NCBI GenBank assembly: GCA_963277665.1
Contig: OY728122.1
Coordinates: 1,542,454,868-1,542,518,867 of the forward strand
Direction: 5' to 3'
DNA from: Viscum album
Lineage: Eukaryota; Streptophyta; Magnoliopsida; Santalales; Viscaceae
DNA: 64,000 bases
Program-made: the position numbers and the translations under genes
Part shown: piece by piece, positions 1 through 12,700 of the stretch
Layout: every line of letters begins with the position of its first letter
Numbering within the stretch: the first letter of the stretch is position 1
The notes under the pieces: model-generated
The model's database searches: none
Told to the model about the DNA's origin: nothing
The model's input: the letters and a program-made list of their open reading frames with translations, nothing else

Positions 1-1451
1 GGGGTGTCCCGCTTGGTGCGGCCCACTCGGTGTAGCCCGCGGCCGGGGTGGCTCGTCGTGGCAGGGTCCAACCTAGCCCACACCCGGGGGAAGCGCCCTC
101 AGATTCCCGAATGGCCTAAGGGCCGTTCGATTTTGGACAACCTATTGGCACCACATGGAGCCTCCTGCTGGCATGCAGGAGCCTCTGGAGTGGGTCCTGC
201 TTAGCGTGACACAGCCGACCGGGGCTCCGGCCCGCTCCCCCTTCCAGCGGCGTGACGATGCCGCTGCACCTCCCACAGTCGTCCGGGTGTCTTACACCCT
301 CCAGTTCTGCCGTCGCGGCTCAGATTTTATGGCCTCCTCCTCTTCTGGTGGCATGGACGTGTGCTTCCCCGATTCCACAGGGCCATCCGGCGTGTTAGCC
401 ACCAATCTCCACTACAGCAGCCGATGGGCCGAGGCCTCCTTCTGCGGTGTGGTTACGTCGCCATCACCATCATGGCTGGATGGTGTGCTGGCCATCGCCA
501 TCACGGCTAGCTAGTGTGTCGGCCACCAACTTTATCCTACCGGTGTCGGTCATCAATGACGTGGTCGGGTTCTACTCAACTCATCGATCATCCCTTGAAG
601 AACACGTCAACAATGAAGTAGCGGAGGGATCGGGTTGTATGTGTTTGGCCCACACCTTCCACGTTTGATCGATAGCAAGCGGTTCATAGATTGAATCAAC
701 GTAAAACCATGAAGAAAAATATTAACAATTCCCTACCTCGTTTGTTCTTTGGATGTGGCATGAGGAAGAAGATGAAGACGATGAAGGAGACGACGATATT
801 CGTCGCTCCTGTAACATTCCTTTGATATGAGATCGAGCATCAGTTCCTCGTTCTTTATCAGGAGGTTCATTATTCATTGTAGGGGGTTCTTCCCAAGGAT
901 TTCCCAAGTTTTATCCTCCCAAATATTATCTTTTCCAATGATTCCCCACCACTATAGGTGAGTATCCAACATAATTAAGATTAAGTTAATTAATTGATCA
1001 ATTAACGTTGGCTCATTAATTGGGGGAATTCCAAGAGTTACCTCACATTAAAAGAGGGGTTTAGTGTTGGGTGGTCCCCACCACCAAGATTCAAATTAGA
1101 GGTTTCAGATAATTAAAAATAAAATTTAATTCTTTTATATTTATTATTTTTTGAACACTCCCATGAAAAAACAGAAATCCAACATTCACCCTTGACCTAC
1201 TATGGTCGAGATGAAGGTTCCCTTAAGCGAATATCGGCGTTGTGAGTTAAATGGTGTCCTTAGATTTCAATTTCAATCACAAGTTCAAATGTTACAAAAT
1301 GCCACTCACGCGTTTACTGAACGTACCCAAAAAAAGTTCAGAAATTTTTTCTAGGAACACCGGGCCTCGGAATCATGTGGAGTTAATTTTCGCAGACTCG
1401 TAGTATTTCCATATAATTAAAAAAATACATGGAAAATTCTGGGTCTTTATA
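1..1451 (-). repeat. Left (3') LTR of element 1, truncated by window start
   Basis: This stretch aligns with 11395-12800. Both contain the GC-rich block, the AT-rich block with the palindrome-like run AATTGATCAATTAA, and the conserved tract ending in the 'accgggcctcggaatc' motif. It ends in GGGTCTTTATA at 1451, where the right copy has GGCCTTTACA, so the terminal CA has changed to TA. Sequence to the left lies outside the window. Confidence 0.9.
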
Positions 1452-1453
1452 TT

Positions 1454-1463
1454 CTCCCCACCT
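1454..1463 (-). other. Polypurine tract of element 1
   Basis: The plus strand reads CTCCCCACCT just inside the left LTR, a purine run on the coding strand. It is the expected primer position for plus-strand DNA synthesis and matches the equivalent tracts at 29575 and 42581. Confidence 0.75.
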
Positions 1464-1556
1464 TAGAGATTTTCATCCCCAAAATCCACAACACAAACTT
1501 GGGAAACAAGTAGGGTAATGTTCCTGAATCTGAGCCTCTGGATCCCATGTGCACTC

Positions 1557-2900
1557 CTAGAGGTTCTCATGCTTCCAACAAATGCGCACTAGAGGTATCG
1601 ACCATCCATGAAAGACCCGCTCATGTCGGTCCTCAATCTCCACTAGAACTTCCAAAAACATCTCCCCATCAAAGATATCTAGCTCTCCCCAGCCAAATAT
1701 GTGTGAAGGCTCATGTATGTAACTCCTCAGCTGGTATACATGGAAAATGTCATGCACCCGGTGCAACTGAGGGGGAAGAGCTAGATGGTATGCCATCTCG
1801 CCTACTCTACTGAGGACCTAGAAGAGTCTGATGAACCTCGGGGATAACTTTCCGCCCTATCCAAATCTCTGCAAACCTCATCAAGGTGATACCCTTAGGA
1901 AGACATGGTCAGCATCCTCAAACTCTATAGGTCTTCATCTCCTATCAGCATATGACTTCTACCTACTCTGTGCAGTCTTCATCCACTCCTGGATGATCTG
2001 CACCTTCTCTGTGGTAGATTGCACAATTTCTGGTCTCGTGAGTGCTGACTCCCCTAGGTTAGTCCAGCACATAGGTGATCTTCAAGGTCATCCATACAAT
2101 GCCTTGAATGGTGTCATACCGATAGTGGAGTGATAATTGCTGTTGTATAGGAACTCCACCAAGGGCAAGTGATCCTTCCAGTTGTGGTTGAAATCAAGGA
2201 CACAAGAACACAGCATGTCCTCAAGGGTTTGAATGGTCCACTCTATATGGACATCCATTTGAGGGTGAAAGGCCGTGCTCAATCGAAGATAAGTCCCAAA
2301 CTCCTCCTACAACCCCTTCCATATCCAAGAAATTAAATGTGCATCACAATCTTAGACAATCATCGAGGACATTCCATGAAGTCGTACAATCTTATGTACG
2401 TAGAGGTTTCCCAAGCCCTCAAATGATCCCTGCTCTCTGATAGGTAGGACATGGGCTGACTTGGTGAGTCGGTCAACGATCACCCAGATAGAATCATGAC
2501 CCATGTACGTGTTTGGAAGTCCTATCACGATGTCCATGTAAATTCCTTCCCACTTCCACCCTGGTACCTCTAGTGGCTAAACTAAGCCCGTTGAAACCTA
2601 ATTCTCTGCCTTCCCTTGCTGACAAGTGAGGCACTGTGAGACAAACTCTGCCACTACTTTCTTCATTCTCGGCCACCAGTGATGACTTCGGAGGTCCTGA
2701 TACATCTTCACCACTCCTGGGTGTACTGCTAGTGGGGGCATATGAAACTCCCTCAACACTTCCTCACATAGCACCACTGGTACCATAGTACACCCTCTGA
2801 AAAGGATAAAGTTCTCCCCACCTTTAGAAAATCCATCAGGTGCATATCCTGTGGATATCTGAACACGTTGAGCCTCATAGTTAGTGTCCCAAAGTTGCAC
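1557..2900 (-). pseudogene. Integrase and chromodomain of element 1 (broken)
   Basis: Read on the minus strand in one frame. The zinc-binding region (2598-2900) keeps the second half of the HHCC module, ending in CLTC. The core follows with 'SIWVIVDRLTKSAH' (2352-2537), then the catalytic-Glu region with 'QTLEDML' (2088-2282). The chromodomain at 1557-1796 keeps the 'VEIEDRHERV' start but is cut by a TAG at 1557 where element 2 has CAG, losing the final helix. The TGA at 2088 is also present in element 2 at 30210. Function in the family is integration of the cDNA, with the chromodomain guiding targeting to heterochromatin. This copy is inactive. Confidence 0.9.
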
Positions 2901-4515
2901 CTCCTTAGCATTCTAAAGGAGCGGGGGAGTGACTGTGATAGACTGGAGATAAGCTACTCCATCTCGATCTATGTAGGATATCGGCAAAGTGGCTAGCAGC
3001 TTCATCACCTCACTTAGCAACTATATAACAAATCTCCTGATGAGTGCATCTGCTACTATGTTCCCCTTCCCAAGAGTATAGACTATATTCAAGTCAGAGT
3101 CATTGAGGAACTCAATCCAACATCATTGTCTTAGGTTCAGGTCATTCTGATAGAAGATATACCTGAGACTCTTGTGATCAGAGTAGACTATAAAACTTTC
3201 ACCTATAACTAAATGTCGCCACATCTTCACGGTGAATACAACTGTTTCTAACTCCAGGTCATGGGTAGCATAGTTCTGCTCATGTTTTCTCTACTGTCGA
3301 GAACTCTAAGACATCACTGCTTGCTCCGGCATCAGGACACATCTGAGTCTGGTCCCTGATGTGTCGTAGTAGACTACGTACCCAACGCCCTCCTCCAGTA
3401 GCCTCAAAATGGGGGCACTCTTCAGTCTCTGCCACAACTTCTGGAAACTCGGCTGGCATATCTCCATCCACACGAAGGGTTTACCCTTCTTCTTCAACGC
3501 TGATATGGGTGCCTCAACTATAGAAAAGTCAGTCACAAACCTCCGGTATTATCCTGCCAAACCCAGGAAACTTCGCACCTCCATCACACTCCTGGGTGGC
3601 TCCCAAGAAAGAATAGCTTCAATCTTTGCTAGATACACCGCAACTCCAGCCTCCAAGATGATGTTTCCTAGGAAGTGAACCTCTCGGATCCATAACTAGC
3701 AATTCTAGAGCTTACCGTAAAGTGGGTGCTCTCGGAGTGTGTCCAGAACTATCTACAGATGATAGGCATGCTCCTCCTCTCTAGCTGAGTATACCAGGAT
3801 GTCATCGATGAATACTACCACAAAGTGATCGAGGTATGGCTGGAAGATCCTGTTCATGACTCCCATGAACAATATTGGGGCGTTGGTCACAACGAATGGC
3901 ATAACCAAGAACTCATAGTGTTCATACCGACATCTGAAGTCCATCTTATTCACATCCTCATCTCATAACCTGATCTTGTGATAGCTTGATCTAAAGTATA
4001 TCTTCAAAAACCATCGTGCTCCCTTCAGCTGATCAAAAAGAACATCAATTCTCGGTAGTGGGTGCTTGTTCTTCACGGTCACCCGGTTTAGGCACAGATA
4101 GTTTGCACACAGTCTCAAACTCCCATCCACCTTCTTGGCGAACAAAATCGGGGTTGCCCAAGGAGAAACACTGGGATGAATAAACCAATTCCTCTACAAG
4201 TCCTCCATTTATACTCGCATCTCTCGAAGCTCCATGGGTTCCATTCGATATGCTAGTGTACATATCAGTTTCATCCTAGGGTACAAGTCAATATAAAAGT
4301 CTAACTCTCTACAAGGAGGTAGACCCTGGACATCATCATGGAAATCATCAGTGTACTGGTCCACCACTATAGGATAGCTCAGACTCTCAATATCAATCGC
4401 TCTGAGGGTAAGGCTAGCCAACTAATGTGTGATCGGCTGCACCCTCATCTGGGTAAGTCCATCCTGTACTGCAAAGGTTCCCTTATTTCCAGGGAATGAA
4501 AACCTAGTCCCATCC
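2901..4515 (-). pseudogene. Reverse transcriptase and RNase H of element 1 (broken)
   Basis: Minus strand, same frame as the integrase. The N-terminal RT segment (4209-4421) has the 'DVQGLPPCRELDFYIDLYP' stretch typical of the start of gypsy RT. The palm segment (3753-3953) has '[12 protein letters not shown]', so the catalytic aspartate pair is intact. RNase H (3306-3536) keeps the first acidic residue in 'VVYYDTSG'. Several stops separate these pieces. The upstream end is interrupted at 4515 by a solo LTR, separating it from its protease and gag. Confidence 0.9.
4511..4515. repeat. Target-site duplication CATCC, left copy
   Basis: CATCC precedes the solo LTR and is repeated at 7981-7985. 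Element 2 has the uninterrupted equivalent near 32630-32650, where one copy of the related tract is present. This supports insertion at this point. Confidence 0.8.
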
Positions 4516-7500
4516 TGTCACGACCCGACCCAACAGGGATCGATCCGCAAATCCCCAAGCCCGCCTCTAATAGGCCAGGGGCTGGCGACCAGCACCGAGT
4601 AGGCTATCACACACATGGGAGGCATTAGCCTAAGGTACCTGTACACAGGTATCCACAAACACCTCCATGCAACTGCGTAGAGATATAGAAAACTAAAAGT
4701 AAATGCATGTATACTTCTATCCCAAACTAGAGTATAGCAAAAGTACAAAAAGGGAAAAACAGGGCCCACCAAAAGAAAACTAAAAAAGCGCGTCCAACAA
4801 GCTCTGAATAAGGGGAACGCTGCCACAAACACCGTCAGAAAGCTCCCTCGGCACCACAATGGCAAACACCCCGGTCAGTCTCATTCACTCTGCATCACCT
4901 GCTCCGGGTCCTCTTGGGACTCCATCGAAAGGCATGTGGTCTGCACAAGACACAAACATGTGCGGGCAAAGCCCGTGCAGGGGTGAGTATAAACATACTC
5001 ATTAGGCACCCCAAAAACCCAAAACCAAAGAGAGAAACTGGAAGGCAACAGTCCGCTCATCCCATCCAGAGGGAACCTAGATGAGAGAGAAACTCCATCT
5101 CGTGACCATCCTCGGCTAAACACAACTAGTCAGCTCACCTCAGCTCAGGTGTATGCCCATACATACACCTTGAACAATCCAGATATACTCAGCTCACGCC
5201 ACAAATCCACAAGAGATATCGACCTGATCACCAGAAACTGTCCACAACCAGGAGAGTACACCACAGGAACACTGTCATCCCAGATGACATTCATCTGAGA
5301 GATACACTCCATCGGGATTCTCACAAACCTCTCAGATGCTCACCCGAGAGACCACACTCGTCGAATAACATCACTAAGGAAACATCGTTGAAACAACATA
5401 ACCACCAAACTCCTCGGATAGGGGATCACCACTAGGGTCCGCTAGGGGATACCAAGACCCACTCTGGTATACGTAGCTTAAAGATAGGGGATCACTCCCA
5501 GGGTCCACTGTGGGATACCACGACCCGATCTGGCATACGTAGTTCTCATAGATAGGGGATCACACCCAGGATCCGCTGGGGGATACCACAACCCGATTCG
5601 GCGTTCGATAGAAGCACATCACTCAGATAGAGGATCATCGACCATATAAAGGTGGTCACGATGATACCGGAACCCTATCTGGTATAACTCGTGGTGTAGG
5701 GGATCGAACTGACGATGTCGCAGCCCTACCGAAACCACGCGCTGAGTAGGGGATCGCATAACCAGCAATACTGCAACCCTACCGACACCAAGCGCTGAGT
5801 AGGGGATCTTATAACCAATGATACTGTAACCCTACTATAAACCTCATGCTGAGTAGGGGATCGTATACCCGGCGATGCCACAACCCTACTGAACACAACC
5901 CACCGCGTAGGGGATCATATTCCCGATGATGCCACAAACCCTACGGGGTTAACCTACTAGATAGGGGATCACCGCCTGTGAATAAGTGGTCACAGCGATA
6001 CTAAGAACCCGATCTAGGGTAAAGATGCTAGAGGATCCCGCTCTGGGCCCACCAGAGGGATGTCACAACTCTAACAGTTTAAACATCCCATCGAGAGGAT
6101 CACAAACCTATACAAAGGTTATGATGCCATGCAAACCCTTGTAGGAACGAACCAAGGGAGAACCCTCAACCACTGCTGGTCCAAATGTCGCTAACCCGAG
6201 CGACCCGCCACAACGCCACACCGCGCTCCTCTAAGGCCAACACCGAGGCCACCATCGCGTTTTACACGGAAAAACACGCAGGATAGGCAACTTACCTGCC
6301 CAAACCGGAGCACCGGTGAAAAATGAACTATTCACCGTAGCTAGCTCATGCGGGGCCCACACCGCGATCCCGAAACCCATCAAGCGGACCATACCACGGC
6401 GATCCCCTCAGAAAAACAAGCGGAATCGACTACTCGCTCGTCCGAAACGGACACCCGGTGAAAAAGGTACTATTCACTGAAGTCAGATCAGGTGGGGCCC
6501 ACACCTTGATTCCGAATCTCACCGAACGGATCACACCATTGCGATCCTCTCGGAAAAACACACAGGATCGACTAATCATCCGCTAAAATCAGACTCCTAG
6601 TGCAAAAGTTGTGTTTCTCCATAAACGCCAAAACCCGGCCTCGTGGGGCCTGTACCCCATTCACAGTCCCAACAACTGGAAACTATCTCAAAAAGTCTGT
6701 CATACCATCAGGGTCTCAACGCCACTGACAGCACGTCAATCGGACGCTCCGGGTAGAAGTTACAACGACCCGAAGTCGTAAAATAATAAAATATTATTAT
6801 TTTATTCGACATTTCAAGCCCTCGGGCCAAACTCCCAACTCACAAAATTCTCAAAGTCAGTTCAAAAGGTCTGTCTCGACGCAAGGAACACGTCGCCGCA
6901 AATAGCTCACAAATCGGAGTTACATTTGCGAGTTACGGTGGTTTAAAGAACCCCCGGAAAATCCTGGTCGGACCACCGCCAGCCTCGCCGGAAACCACCG
7001 CGTTGCCGCCGGATTCCACCGTGCCACTGCCGCCGTCGCCAGAAACCGCCGCGTCGCCACCGCGCTGCCGCCCTTCCACGCCGGATTCCGCCAAGGTCGC
7101 CGCCGGAATCCGGGATTTCCGTCGGAAAACTTCCGAGGACCCCCGGGAGCACCCCGGTGCTCCAAAATCAGATCTGAAACATGTTTCTGGAACCTCGGGA
7201 CCCGAACTATACAACCCTTATAAGGATTTGAAGAAAAACAACAAATAAATAGTGTCTGGGATTTCAAAACTCAAACCACCTACCTTTTGGCGGATCGCCG
7301 ACGCTTTGCGTGCTCCGCTGCTGCCGCTGCTCGATCTAGGAGTGATCGCCGTCAAAATCGGAGCTCAACGACACCTTGATTGCTTGATTTGGACTCTGGA
7401 TTGTTCGTCACCAAATAGGGGAGGGGAGGGGCTTCCTCTACTTCGTACGCACAAAGGAGAGATAAGGGTAGAGTGATTTATTTATTTAATTACATCCTCT

Positions 7501-7980
7501 CCTCTCCGTCTAACTGTTCGGCTCCCGACCGCCTTCGACCCGGCACCCGGCGTGGACAAGGTTTAGGGCGCCCCTAGGGTAAACAAGACATTCTGAACGC
7601 AACAACACACCCAAAATTGTGATCTGAGACTCCGTTCAGGAGTTATTCGAGCCGACACTCGTAAATAAACTTTTCTATTTATTTACGAAAACTCCCCTGG
7701 TGGCGCTTTCCACCGCAGGCCCGCGCCCGCAATGTTTACACCTCGCCTAGGGTAAACGGCACATTCCGAACGCAATTGTGCCCTCAGATTACCATTCTGA
7801 GCTATCGTTTATGAGATATCATACCCCCTCCATGTGCATAGTATAAAAATACTTAATATTTTTATAAAATTTATTTTGGGAACACCGGGCCTCGGAATCG
7901 CACGCCGTCTTCGCGCCTAGCTCTAGAATTCTTCGTAGAAATATTCCAAAGTCTGACAGGACCAAAAACCCGAGTCGCTA
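4516..7980 (-). mobile_element. Solo LTR (long-LTR gypsy, related to elements 1 and 2) nested in element 1
   Basis: It begins TGTCACGACCCG, as the LTRs of elements 1 and 2 begin in plus orientation, and shares their 'taggccaggggctggcgac' start block and 'accgggcctcggaatcg' end block. The match and the single 3.46-kb unit without internal coding sequence indicate a solo LTR left by LTR-LTR recombination. Flanks are CATCC on both sides. If the TSD is 5 bp the LTR ends in TA at 7980; if it ends in canonical CA at 7982 the TSD is only TCC. Short ORFs in the GC-rich centre around 6920-7270 occur on both strands and are not genes. Confidence 0.88.
5418..6035. repeat. Minisatellite inside the solo LTR, units 50-75 bp around TAGGGGATC
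   Basis: The motif TAGGGGATC (with variants) recurs about every 66-75 bp near 5418, 5484, 5552 and 5627, then every 50-54 bp at about 5696, 5746, 5799, 5853, 5907 and 5961, with a last variant near 6027. Each later unit pairs it with 'caaccctac', giving short self-complementary pairs (GTAGGG / CCCTAC). It occupies the part of the LTR where elements 1 and 2 carry different minisatellites. Confidence 0.85.
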
Positions 7981-7985
7981 CACAT
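7981..7985. repeat. Target-site duplication CATCC, right copy
   Basis: Second CATCC, directly after the solo LTR. Joining 4515 to 7986 restores a continuous alignment with element 2. Confidence 0.8.
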
Positions 7986-8319
7986 CCTTGCGGACACATC
8001 GCACTTTGTGCCTAATACAGTCGATCTGATCATGGACTGTAGATAACCAATCCATACCCAAGATGATGTCGTAAGGCCTCGAAACCACTACTAGAAGATC
8101 CCAGCTGAAGCTCTCACCTCCTAGAGTATGCTCACACTGTCGGCACCAGTGTGTAATCATATAATCCTCTCTCATATGAGTCTCTAGCTATAAGGATTGA
8201 GCCAACATCTCCACCAGAATCATTGAGCTCCAAATGAGGGTCGTGACAATAAAAAAGTGACTGGAACCTATGTCTATAAGTACCGTATCTAAGCTGTAGT
8301 AGACACAGATCGTACCTCA
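7986..8319 (-). pseudogene. Protease region of element 1 (broken)
   Basis: Minus strand. The 3' part reads 'PYDIILGMDWLSTVHDQIDC' at 7978-8175, a hallmark of the C-terminal half of gypsy proteases. The active-site region lies upstream near 8260-8280. A TGA at 8317-8319 sits at the gag-protease boundary in the protease frame and is shared with element 2. Gag upstream is in another frame, so there is an indel between about 8320 and 8909. Confidence 0.82.
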
Positions 8320-9497
8320 AATCATATCTGGAGTTCCATGGTCATAGGCCTCAGCTTCCTGGAGTTGTGTTCATCCCTATCCACCTGCTCCCTGTGGTCG
8401 GGGTGGACCACCTAGTGGTGGTGGCAGTAGAACCTCGAATCGCTGCCCACCACCTACTGCATGACCATCTCCTCTGCATCGTCTTCCTACTACCTGCAGA
8501 CCTCCTCGATCAAATATTCACCTCTGCCCAGGCATTCCTTCGACCATCTGTTGTTCGTCCGTATGGTGGGTCGGGCAATCACAAGCTATATGACCCTACC
8601 CACCACACGAGTAACAATGCATGCTCCTTGCTTATCCTGCTCTATCTCGAGAGCCTCACATGACCGACAATGTATCCTGCGGTCATCCACCTGTAGGTCT
8701 GGTCCTCTTGGACCTATGCATCATCTGTTTGCTGCTAGCTGTAGATAAATCTTCTATGTGATGTCCAGTGGTGGGTCTTTCTACTGGTGACTGCTCTACA
8801 AGGAAGCTTTCTACTAAGAGTGCTCGCTCTAACACCCCCCGACTACGTCGAGATGCTGAGAGAAATCATTGAAGCTCTAATCTCATGCATGAGCCCCTTC
8901 TTGAAGGTCTAGACCCTAAAGAAAGGTTCATGCACCAAGTCCGTGGAGTAGCGCGAGAGGTTAATGAACCTTGCTGTATACTGAGCCACAATCATGCAGC
9001 CCTGCTGAAAGTGGAGAAGCTCTTGTATACGCATAGAGCATAATGTCGTTGGGATGAACTCTGCCCTGAAAAGGCTCTCAAAGTCCACCCATATGAGAGT
9101 GACCTCATCATGAACCTGGAGCATCAAGCTCCACCATCTGCCCGCTTCTGCCTGAAGAAGACTGGTGGCAAAGATCACCATGAGATCAGCTGGTGTCTGT
9201 ACTAGTTGAAAAACTCAAACCATGGCCTCCAGCCAGTCCTCAGCTATCTATGGATCCGTCTCTCCCTGGAACCTTAGTGGTCTCTGGTACTGAAACTCAT
9301 GCAACGTGCTCAAGCAGCGTGCACCCTCTATTGCTGGAGCTGGTGGCATTGATTTCCTAGTGGGTAATGGTGCTATTGTTACACCACCCGGTGGTACAAC
9401 TTCCGAAAGGGGGGCCCTACACCCAAGACTCATTGCTCGATGGGCTATCTTCGTGTACACTACCTAGAATGCTTGATGGCTATCTGCGTGGAGGCAT
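8320..9497 (-). pseudogene. Gag of element 1 (broken)
   Basis: Minus strand. The likely ATG is at 9495-9497, matching the start position in element 2; the sixth codon is TAG where element 2 has CAG. The capsid part (8909-9460) keeps 'LSTLHEFQYQRP' and 'RWWSLMLQVHDEVTLIWVDF', typical of gypsy gag, and CAG codons at the two places where element 2 has TAG. A frameshift lies near 9440. The CCHC zinc knuckle at 8575-8616 keeps its cysteines and histidine but has a TAG inside. Gag would form the particle shell and bind RNA. Confidence 0.87.
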
Positions 9498-9763
9498 CCT
9501 GAAAAGAAATAGGTGTGACATGTTCAATAAGTTATTCCTGGTGAGCTGACTCAAAGATATCACAAAGAAAAATTTTTAGAAACACATACACAATCAGTGT
9601 CTTCATGTACTGAGTTGGAAATCAGAAGTCAGGGTCCTGGTGAATGGATACATCGGCCACTACACCAACAATGGATTCCCCAAGCTAAAAACCACACTCA
9701 TTACACTTAACACAATTGGTGAATAAAATGATCATTGCCCAAGTTCTCTGGTAGAACTGAATC

Positions 9764-9774
9764 CTATGATACCA
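9764..9774 (-). other. Primer-binding site of element 1 (degenerate tRNA-iMet type)
   Basis: The minus strand reads TGGTATCATAG, one base from TGGTATCAGAG, complementary to the 3' end of initiator Met tRNA. It lies three bases inside the right LTR, as in element 2. Confidence 0.85.
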
Positions 9775-9777
9775 ATT

Positions 9778-12700
9778 TGTCATGACCCGTCCCTCGCGGC
9801 CGATTACATGACTACCCTAGCCTGCCTTCCATTGGCTAGTGGCTGGTGACTAGAACTAGAAAGGAATATCCCTAAAACTAGGAAGGCATTTCCTTTTTAT
9901 CCTGAAAACTCACACAATCCAAGAACCCAGCAAGATACAAGAACAAGGTAAACTATATAGTAAATAGGGTGAGTAGAGTAATTAAAGGGGAAAGAATACA
10001 ATCCCTACTAAATAGTACAAGTAAAACTGAAAATAGCTCCTATGAACACCTGTCAAGGATCCTACCTAAAGGGTAGGTACAGCTCTCGAACGGTCATCTC
10101 TGCGGTACGTCTTGTCTAGTGGTCCACCTCCGAGCAGCCTCCAATCTTGACATCCTCATCCTCGGTCAATGTTGTATGTCCTTTGCACAAGACACAACAA
10201 GGTGCGGGTGTATCCTATGTTGGGGTGAGTATAAAAATACTCAGTAGGGACCCTGAGACCCCCGAAGGTCTCTCAGAATCGATAAAGGATAAACCACAAA
10301 GCAGGACCACAATTAGAAAGAACACAACAACAATCAACCCTACATAGGTATATTTTCATACATATACCTAAGTTATCAAGTAAACCCTTCTCATTAATGA
10401 GGAAACACAAGGCCCGACTCTTTATCCAAAAGCACAATTGTTCTACAAAGGAAAGATTACCACAAAGGTAACACCACGAGGGTAAGTACCACAAATGTAA
10501 TGCCACACAGAATAATACCATGAAGGTATCACCACACAGAAGTGCGCCACAAAGGTAATGGATCAGCTCACACCAATTATAACAAAAGTATGAAAGTATA
10601 GTTGATTAGGTGTATTTCTAGATCATCTTACTTCCCCGAGAAGCTCTGTTGTTCAAGCACACATGATCGAAGACGACCCACACGAGATCCGAAGATGCTG
10701 ACCCACACAGGATTCGAAGATGACCCACATAGGATCTGAAGATGACCCATAAATAATCCAAAGATGAACAATATAGGATCTGAAGCTGACCCACACAGGA
10801 TCGATAGACACTGACCCACACAGGATCTGAAGATTCTCTAAGTACAGCCAGCCACAGGGTTCCTACACTAACCACGCATGATTCTGGGAGGATCTGCTCC
10901 TCAAGCCATCAGAAGATACTTCAACTACCATGAAGTCCCACAAAGAAGTATCATGAAGGTTTTTCACATCAATAGGGACCCAACGCGACTGACAACGTGT
11001 CAATCAGACGCTCGGTTTGTAAGTTATTAGCGTTTCTGTTCCGAGGGCCAGGTTGGAATTAGGTTTGATCCAACCTGTCCATACCCCAACTATATCCAAA
11101 ACTCAATTAGATTATTCCAAAATGACCACCTTGATCTAAGGATTCTAGCGTCATAGATGGTTTGTCAAACGGACACTTGGTTCTCAAGATATGGCCGAAA
11201 CGGCGTACCTAGGTCCAGATGGGCCTGGGTCCGGTCTGACCCAGTCGGATAGACACACGCAACCCGGCCTGGGATGACCCGACCCGGCCCAGGTCCAACC
11301 CAGAAGGGCTGGGCTACGTCGGGCCCAGCCGCTGGGCTACGGCGAGCCCGACCCTCTGGGCTGCGGTCCGGTCAGGACCGCAAAGGTGTGCGGCCTACTG
11401 GGTGGCCGGTGGTGTAGCCCGCAACTGGGGTGGCCGCTGTGGCAGGGTCCACCCTAGCCGACACCCCAGGGAGGAGCCCCAGGATTCATGAACGGCCCAA
11501 GGGCCATTCTATTTTGTCCAACCTAGCGGCGCCACGTGGCACTCCTGTAGGGATGCGGGACCCACCGGAGCGGGTCCTACTCAGTATGACTTGTCCGGCC
11601 GGGGCATCGATCGGCTCTCCCTTCCAGTGGCACGATGGCGCCATTGCACCTCCCGTGGTTAGTTGGGTGGTAGCTACCCCCCGGTTGCACCGCTGCGGCT
11701 CAGCAGTCGCGGCCTCCTCCTCTGCTAGCAACACAGACGTGCGCCACCCCAATTCCACGCGGCCAGTTGGCGTACTACGCCACTCTCCAGCATCACGATC
11801 AATGGGATGTGGGCTCCTTCGGGGGCGTGGTTGTGTCGTCATCGCCATCGTGGCCAGCCAGTGGTCCAGCCGCTGCCTTTTTCCTTCCGGCGTCGGTCAC
11901 CGGTGACGTGGTCGGGTTCCGCTCAACCCGTCGATCCGCACGTGAAAACATGTCAACAATGAAGTAGCGAAGTGATCAGGCCATGTGCAGTTGGCCCACA
12001 CCCTCGACGTTAGATTGATAGCAAGCAGTTCATAGATTGAATCAATGTAAAACCATGAAGAACAATATGAACAATTCCCCACCTCACTTGTTTGTTGGAG
12101 GTCGCGTGAGGAAGATGATTAAGACAATGAAGGAGACGGTGGAGTTCGTCGCTCCTGTAACACGCATCTGATCTGAGCTCGAGCATCAGTTCCTCGTTCT
12201 TGATCCGGAGGTTCGTTCTTCATTGTAGGGGGTTCTTCCCAAGGCTCTCCGAAGTTCTCTCCTCCAAAATCTCTTCTCTGACAACTATTCCCCACCACGA
12301 AAAGTGAGGATCCAACATAATTAAGATTAAGTTAATTAATTGATCAATTAATGTTGGCTCATTAATTGGGGGAATTATAAGAGTTACCTCACATTAAAAG
12401 AGGGGTTTAGGGTCGGGTGGTCCCTACCACCATGATTCAAATGAGAGGTTTCAGATAATTAAAAACAAAAGTTAATTGTTTTAATTTTATTATTTTTTTT
12501 AATTCTCCCACGAAAAATCGAAAATCCAACTTCCCCCTTCAACCTACTGCAATCGAGATGAAGGTTCCCTTAAGAAAATATTGGCACTATGAGTTCAATG
12601 GTGTCCTCAGATTTCAATTCCAAGCACCGTTTCAAAACTTACAAAACACCGCTCACGCGTTTACTGAACGTACCCAAAAGAAAGTTCAAAAATTCATTCT

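Noticed and set aside
5418..6035. Regularly spaced short repeats, CRISPR-like at first sight
   Set aside because: Units are diverged tandem repeats without unique spacers, inside a plant LTR.
6920..7270. Five overlapping ORFs on both strands
   Set aside because: GC-rich part of the solo LTR, composition-driven, with no domain.
11430..11967. ORF of 158 codons and antisense ORF of 120 codons
   Set aside because: Inside the right LTR of element 1; the matching part of the left LTR has different, broken frames.
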